Source: JAVVRI01 sp036654795 (GTDB taxonomy: Bacteria > Bacteroidota > Bacteroidia > Bacteroidales > Tannerellaceae). From it: a stretch of DNA of 11,076 bases. A program made the translations under genes and the position numbers. Positions within the stretch are counted from its first letter, which is position 1. The number at the start of each line of letters is the position of its first letter. Below, piece after piece: positions 7,941-11,076 of the stretch. The notes below the pieces were generated by a model, which saw only the letters and a list, made by a program, of their open reading frames with translations, did not search any database and had not been told where the DNA came from. Where the stretch lies: positions 1-11,076 of the forward strand of contig JAVVRI010000104.1 in assembly GCA_036654795.1 (NCBI GenBank). The letters are read 5' to 3'.

Positions 7941-7992
7941 CAGATATATTCTTATTTCTCGACAAAAATACATTAAATATCTGATATATCTG
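7941..7992. repeat. Repeated CAGATATAT motif around the acetyltransferase promoter (possible operator)
   Basis: A perfect 9-base inverted repeat flanks the TAnnTTTG element: CAGATATAT at 7941-7949 and ATATATCTG at 7984-7992. A third, shorter copy, ATATCTG at 7977-7983, abuts the second, so on the minus strand two motifs follow one another in direct orientation upstream of the -7 box and one lies inverted between the promoter and the start codon. This arrangement resembles binding sites for a dimeric regulator, or alternatively a leader stem. The motif is AT-rich, so chance is possible. Confidence 0.4.
7963..7970 (-). promoter_or_regulatory. Candidate promoter -7 element for the serine acetyltransferase run
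   Basis: On the minus strand this reads TATTTTTG, an exact fit to the Bacteroidota TAnnTTTG element. It sits 27 bases before the ATG at 7935, which would leave a 5' leader of about 20 bases. No TTTG -33 box is found at the expected 19-21 base distance (the sequence there is about GTGCAG), so it may be weak or depend on an activator. It would drive the six genes to the left. Confidence 0.5.
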
Positions 7993-8002
7993 CACTTTTA
8001 AT

Positions 8003-8034
8003 GGCTGATGGCAAAAAAAACTCTGCAATCAGCC
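8003..8034. terminator. Hairpin after the TonB receptor gene, possible terminator
   Basis: A 7-base perfect inverted repeat, GGCTGAT at 8003-8009 and ATCAGCC at 8028-8034, extends by a further GC pair across one mismatch. It starts 9 bases downstream of the receptor's stop codon. The loop holds a run of eight A on the plus strand (U in the minus-strand transcript) instead of a U-tract following the stem. It is therefore not a classic intrinsic terminator, but its position between two separately promoted genes fits transcript-end formation or stabilisation. Confidence 0.4.
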
Positions 8035-8043
8035 TCTGTTTCA

Positions 8044-10842
8044 TCAGAACGTAGCTCCTACTTGTAGCAGGAAGGTACGTGGAGCGGAAACATCCATTGG
8101 GCGAACGCTATATTCACTGTTCAGCAGGTTGTTTACGATGGCTTGTACGCGGATATGCTTTGTTGCGTTCATACCAAGGCGCAGATCCATCATGAAGTAA
8201 CCGTTGTTCTTTTCCTTCCAATAGTCGTGTAAGCCGGAAAAGATGAGGCTGCGTACGTAATCCATCACATCGGGCGTTGCCTTCTCCCGTTCGTCTACCA
8301 AGAAGTAGTCTACGGCCAGCGTTTTGCTTTTCCATGTCATGTTGGTGCCGAGGTTAAACTGCTTCCATTGCAGGTCGAGGACGGCTTTTACGGTATGCTT
8401 CTGGCGATACTTCAGGTAGTTGGAGGTGTTGGACTTGGACTTGATGGCTAGCAGATCTTTATTTGCTTCCTCAACTTCGTTGCGCTGCCCAGCATCGGCA
8501 TCAATGGGGTTGATGAATACGTATCCTAAGTTATAGAGCAGTTTCATGTCCGGGCGGATGTCGTAAACGCCATTAATAGAAACATCCAGACCGCCTATCT
8601 TGGCTTTATTTACATTTTCGAAGCGGGTACCGATGCCGGGTGTCTCGCCTCTGGAAATCATCTTGATTACTTCTCCCAAATTATCCACATAGGCCATCGT
8701 GCTGTTGTTGAATACGCCAAACTGGAACTCGATCATGTCTCGATAATAGGTATAGAAGCCGGCGGCGTCAATAAAACCTTTGAAGTTACCCAGTTGGTAG
8801 CCCTGCTTGATGCCCAGTTCGGCATTGAAGCCGCGTTCGGCATTGAGGTTTTGGTTCGGATAGGCGGCTACACCTCCGATGTCTTTATAAATAAACTTCT
8901 CCATGATGGAGGGGTAGCGGTAACCTTGTCCGAAGGAGGCGCGTATGAAGCTATATTCTGCCAATTCGTAGTTCAGTCCGCCACGGAAAATTGGCTTGAA
9001 GGGCAGTTTGGCTCCTAAGATCTTCGTTTGTGCCTCTTCAAGCAGCGAGTCTACACGGTAATACTCCAACCGGACACCGAGTGAGAGGTTTAGCTTATCG
9101 ATAAACTTATGGTCGTACTGAAAGAAGAGGGCTGCGTTGTCGCTTTGATGTGTTCCGCTGACGTGAGAGTTTGTATAGATGTGTTCAAAGGTTGCACCGG
9201 TTGTAAATTGCGAATGGTCGTAGCGCTTATTGAACTGATAGTCTAAATAGTAGGAGGCTGTTTGGTCGGCCGGGCTACTATTCGTCTTTGGCGTGGCAGA
9301 GTTTGTCAGCCAAGGTATCAGTTCTTCTTTTGAAGAGGGTAGCGGCGTACGCCCCATCACCCAAGAGATTAGGTCTACATAGTCCGGTGCCGTCGCTGTT
9401 GGGAAAAAGCGGTTGCCGAGGGTGATCACCTCGTTCGCCAGCCCGCTGACGTTGCCGTTCATGATCTCGCCAATGTGTGGCAGAACGAGTGGGAGCAATG
9501 TCTCTTTCGGATCTTTTGCTATGTTGATCAACTCCGGAATGGAGTTGTAGTCGAAGCCCATGCGGTCGGCAATCTCGAAGATGGATTTATCCGTAGGATC
9601 TGAAATAATCTCGTCCGATTTATGATAGAAACGTCCCTTTACGCGGTGCGTGGTGCGCTTCTGTTCGTTCGTGTAGTTTAGGAAAGGGTCGATGTAGAAG
9701 CTGGTACCCTTCCTGCCAAGGCTGGTCAGGGGCGAGGGCTGATAAGCCTGTTCGGAGGAACGCCAGATAAAGAATCCGGCATAATCGTTGGAGAGGAAGT
9801 TGGCGTTTAATCCATAATTTAACCCCGAAACGTTCGGGTCGTGCCAAGTCAGGTTGCCGCCAATACGGAAACGCTCATTGTAATTACCTTCCCGGTATCC
9901 TTCGTCCGAGAAGATGTTTAGACCGACCGATACGTCCAGATTGCCGGCACGACGGCTGTGCGAAAAGTCCAGTCCGTTATACATCGGATTGGCTACGCCC
10001 GAAAGAATGTTCTTATGTAGAAAAGGTTTAACCTTATAATTACCATCTTTCCAGAGGCTTTTGCTACCCCATTTGTAACTGCTCTTGTCCGGATTACCAT
10101 AGATGCCGACGTAGGCATTGATGCGTGTAAGTGGCTCCAAAGCCGGACGGCTGGTACGTACATTGATCAATCCGTTTAGAGCCGACGAACCGTAAAGCAC
10201 AGAGGAGGCGCCTTTGATTACCTCCACTTGGTCGATGTTTTCCATCGGGACCATGTTCCAGTTAATCTCACCCACGGCAGGGGTTAGTACGGACATGCCG
10301 TCTACCAGAATCTGGCTGCGGCTGCCAACCCCATACGTCCAGCCACTTCCTCCGCGGATGGAGGGCTGGCGGTCTGTGATGTCTACGCCTGACATTGTGT
10401 TTAGCACGGCACTCAGGTCGGTCGGTGTTTGTCTGGCTATTTCCGTTGCCTTCAGTACATTCATGGAGACGGTTATTTCGCTCAACTTCTGTTCGTAACG
10501 CCCTACGCTGACAACTACTTCGTCCATCGCATTAGCCGTCATCTTCATCTTAACGTCCCAGGTGAGCGTCTGACCCTTTCGTGCCTGAACCGGATGACTT
10601 TCTGCCTCATAACCAAGATAGCTGAAGGTGAGCGTTACCTTTCCCTCTGGTAGTTTTACCTCATAGAATCCATCCACATCGGTGGAAATTCCCTTCGTGC
10701 CCTCCTTATCTTTATAAAAGATGTTGACGCCGGGCAGTGCTTCGTTCGTAGAGGCGTCATAAACATATCCTTTTACCTCCTGTGCAGCAGCATAACCACT
10801 AAAGACTAAAAGGCAAAGCATTATGTACAGATTCTTCTTCAT
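8044..10842 (-). CDS. TonB-dependent outer-membrane receptor with carboxypeptidase-regulatory-like N-domain
   Basis: Outer-membrane active transporter powered by TonB; substrate unknown. The 932-residue protein starts with a signal peptide (MKKNLYIMLCLLVFSGYAAA, cut before Gln21), then a carboxypeptidase-regulatory-like beta-sandwich (about 22-102: VKGYVYDASTNEALPGVNIF ... GFYEVKLPEG ... FSYLGYE). A TonB box-like DEVVVS lies at 107-112. The plug follows (about 115-233: LNTMSGVD, IRGGSGW, ILVDGMSV, QVEVIKGASSVLYGSSALNGLINVRT). The barrel fills the rest, with FGQGYRYPSIMEK at 637-649, ENVNKAKIGGLDV at 742-754, VNNLLNSEYSVRP near 903-915 and the terminal aromatic Phe of outer-membrane proteins. 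No SusD/RagB partner gene is adjacent and the length is modest, so it is a FepA/BtuB-like single receptor rather than a SusC glycan importer. Residues about 412-527 look like an insertion in a barrel loop. It has its own promoter-like element and 108 bases separate it from the next gene. Confidence 0.93.
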   Translation of the reverse strand: MKKNLYIMLCLLVFSGYAAAQEVKGYVYDASTNEALPGVNIFYKDKEGTKGISTDVDGFYEVKLPEGKVTLTFSYLGYEAESHPVQARKGQTLTWDVKMKMTANAMDEVVVSVGRYEQKLSEITVSMNVLKATEIARQTPTDLSAVLNTMSGVDITDRQPSIRGGSGWTYGVGSRSQILVDGMSVLTPAVGEINWNMVPMENIDQVEVIKGASSVLYGSSALNGLINVRTSRPALEPLTRINAYVGIYGNPDKSSYKWGSKSLWKDGNYKVKPFLHKNILSGVANPMYNGLDFSHSRRAGNLDVSVGLNIFSDEGYREGNYNERFRIGGNLTWHDPNVSGLNYGLNANFLSNDYAGFFIWRSSEQAYQPSPLTSLGRKGTSFYIDPFLNYTNEQKRTTHRVKGRFYHKSDEIISDPTDKSIFEIADRMGFDYNSIPELINIAKDPKETLLPLVLPHIGEIMNGNVSGLANEVITLGNRFFPTATAPDYVDLISWVMGRTPLPSSKEELIPWLTNSATPKTNSSPADQTASYYLDYQFNKRYDHSQFTTGATFEHIYTNSHVSGTHQSDNAALFFQYDHKFIDKLNLSLGVRLEYYRVDSLLEEAQTKILGAKLPFKPIFRGGLNYELAEYSFIRASFGQGYRYPSIMEKFIYKDIGGVAAYPNQNLNAERGFNAELGIKQGYQLGNFKGFIDAAGFYTYYRDMIEFQFGVFNNSTMAYVDNLGEVIKMISRGETPGIGTRFENVNKAKIGGLDVSINGVYDIRPDMKLLYNLGYVFINPIDADAGQRNEVEEANKDLLAIKSKSNTSNYLKYRQKHTVKAVLDLQWKQFNLGTNMTWKSKTLAVDYFLVDEREKATPDVMDYVRSLIFSGLHDYWKEKNNGYFMMDLRLGMNATKHIRVQAIVNNLLNSEYSVRPMDVSAPRTFLLQVGATF

Positions 10843-10873
10843 ATCAGTGTGTTATTATTCATGATTGAGGAGG

Positions 10874-10905
10874 CAAAGATACAATTTCTGTCGGATTTTT
10901 TAAAA
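10874..10905 (-). promoter_or_regulatory. Candidate promoter of the TonB receptor gene
   Basis: On the minus strand TATCTTTG (10874-10881) fits the Bacteroidota TAnnTTTG -7 element exactly. Twenty bases upstream is TTTT (10902-10905), a three-of-four match to the TTTG -33 box at proper spacing. The -7 box lies 31 bases before the ATG at 10842, giving a leader of about 25 bases. Confidence 0.6.
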
Positions 10906-11076
10906 TAACTCAAGTTTACTGACAGGTTGCAGATTCAAATAGCAAGTGCAAATCTAAGCAATTCGGTCAAGACTGCAGAGAAAAAAGTCCACTAAGCAGA
11001 AGCGCCTTTTGCAGAAAGTTTCTATCTTTCCTCTATAATCGTATTTATAATTGATGTTTAAACAGTCCTTTACGGT
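10906..11076. other. Right-edge non-coding region with a second promoter-like element
   Basis: No open frame of note reaches the window end on either strand. On the minus strand TAGATTTG (10949-10956) is a second exact TAnnTTTG match, but no TTTG is found 19-21 bases upstream. It is flanked by short inverted AGATT (10931-10935) and AATCT (10951-10955) sequences. An odd palindrome, AGAAA-G-TTTCT, lies at 11013-11023. These could belong to receptor regulation or to a gene beyond the edge. I see no B12-box or other riboswitch core before the receptor. Confidence 0.3.

Noticed and set aside
8044..10842. A SusC-type receptor of a polysaccharide utilisation locus
   Set aside because: There is no adjacent SusD/RagB gene, glycoside hydrolase or sulfatase, and the next gene is a separately promoted serine acetyltransferase.
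10843..11076. A cobalamin or other riboswitch upstream of the TonB receptor
   Set aside because: No B12-box-like core or extended set of paired stems is visible, and the likely leader is only about 25 bases.

Overview
The window looks like a chromosomal housekeeping segment of a Bacteroidota genome, most likely order Bacteroidales. Three things point there. The protein families are typical of the phylum: a TonB-dependent receptor with an N-terminal carboxypeptidase-regulatory-like domain, an EpsC-type serine acetyltransferase, a Porphyromonas/Bacteroides-type dipeptidyl peptidase IV, and a stand-alone RlmL-type methyltransferase with a long basic tail. Two start regions carry a TAnnTTTG element, the -7 box of Bacteroidota promoters. 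Shine-Dalgarno-like sequences are not evident before the starts. No RNA gene, CRISPR array or intact mobile element was found.

All seven confident genes lie on the minus strand, so transcription runs right to left. From the right: a TonB-dependent receptor (8044-10842) with its own promoter-like element at 10874-10905; a compact intergenic region (7936-8043) with a hairpin, a TAnnTTTG element and repeated operator-like motifs; then a tightly packed run of six genes. These are serine O-acetyltransferase (7036-7935), a THUMP-domain 23S rRNA methyltransferase with a repetitive tail (5161-7008), dipeptidyl peptidase IV (2988-5177), phosphoribosylamine-glycine ligase purD (1685-2956), a polytopic membrane protein (665-1678) and a YqaA-type VTT membrane protein (231-680). 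Gaps in this run are 30 bases or less, and two junctions overlap (17 and 16 bases), so it probably forms one transcription unit driven from upstream of the acetyltransferase gene.

The genes do not make one pathway. They cover cysteine synthesis, rRNA modification, periplasmic peptide trimming, purine synthesis and two membrane proteins, a mixed arrangement common in Bacteroidales. The 230 bases at the left edge hold only a short unassigned plus-strand reading frame. The 234 bases at the right edge hold regulatory sequence only.

I do not see a convincing undescribed system. The points most worth a second look are the decapeptide-like repeat tail of the methyltransferase, a probable large non-barrel insertion in the TonB receptor, the repeated motif around the acetyltransferase promoter (which also argues for a start 31 codons inside the longest frame), and the coupling of dipeptidyl peptidase IV to an rRNA methyltransferase gene.
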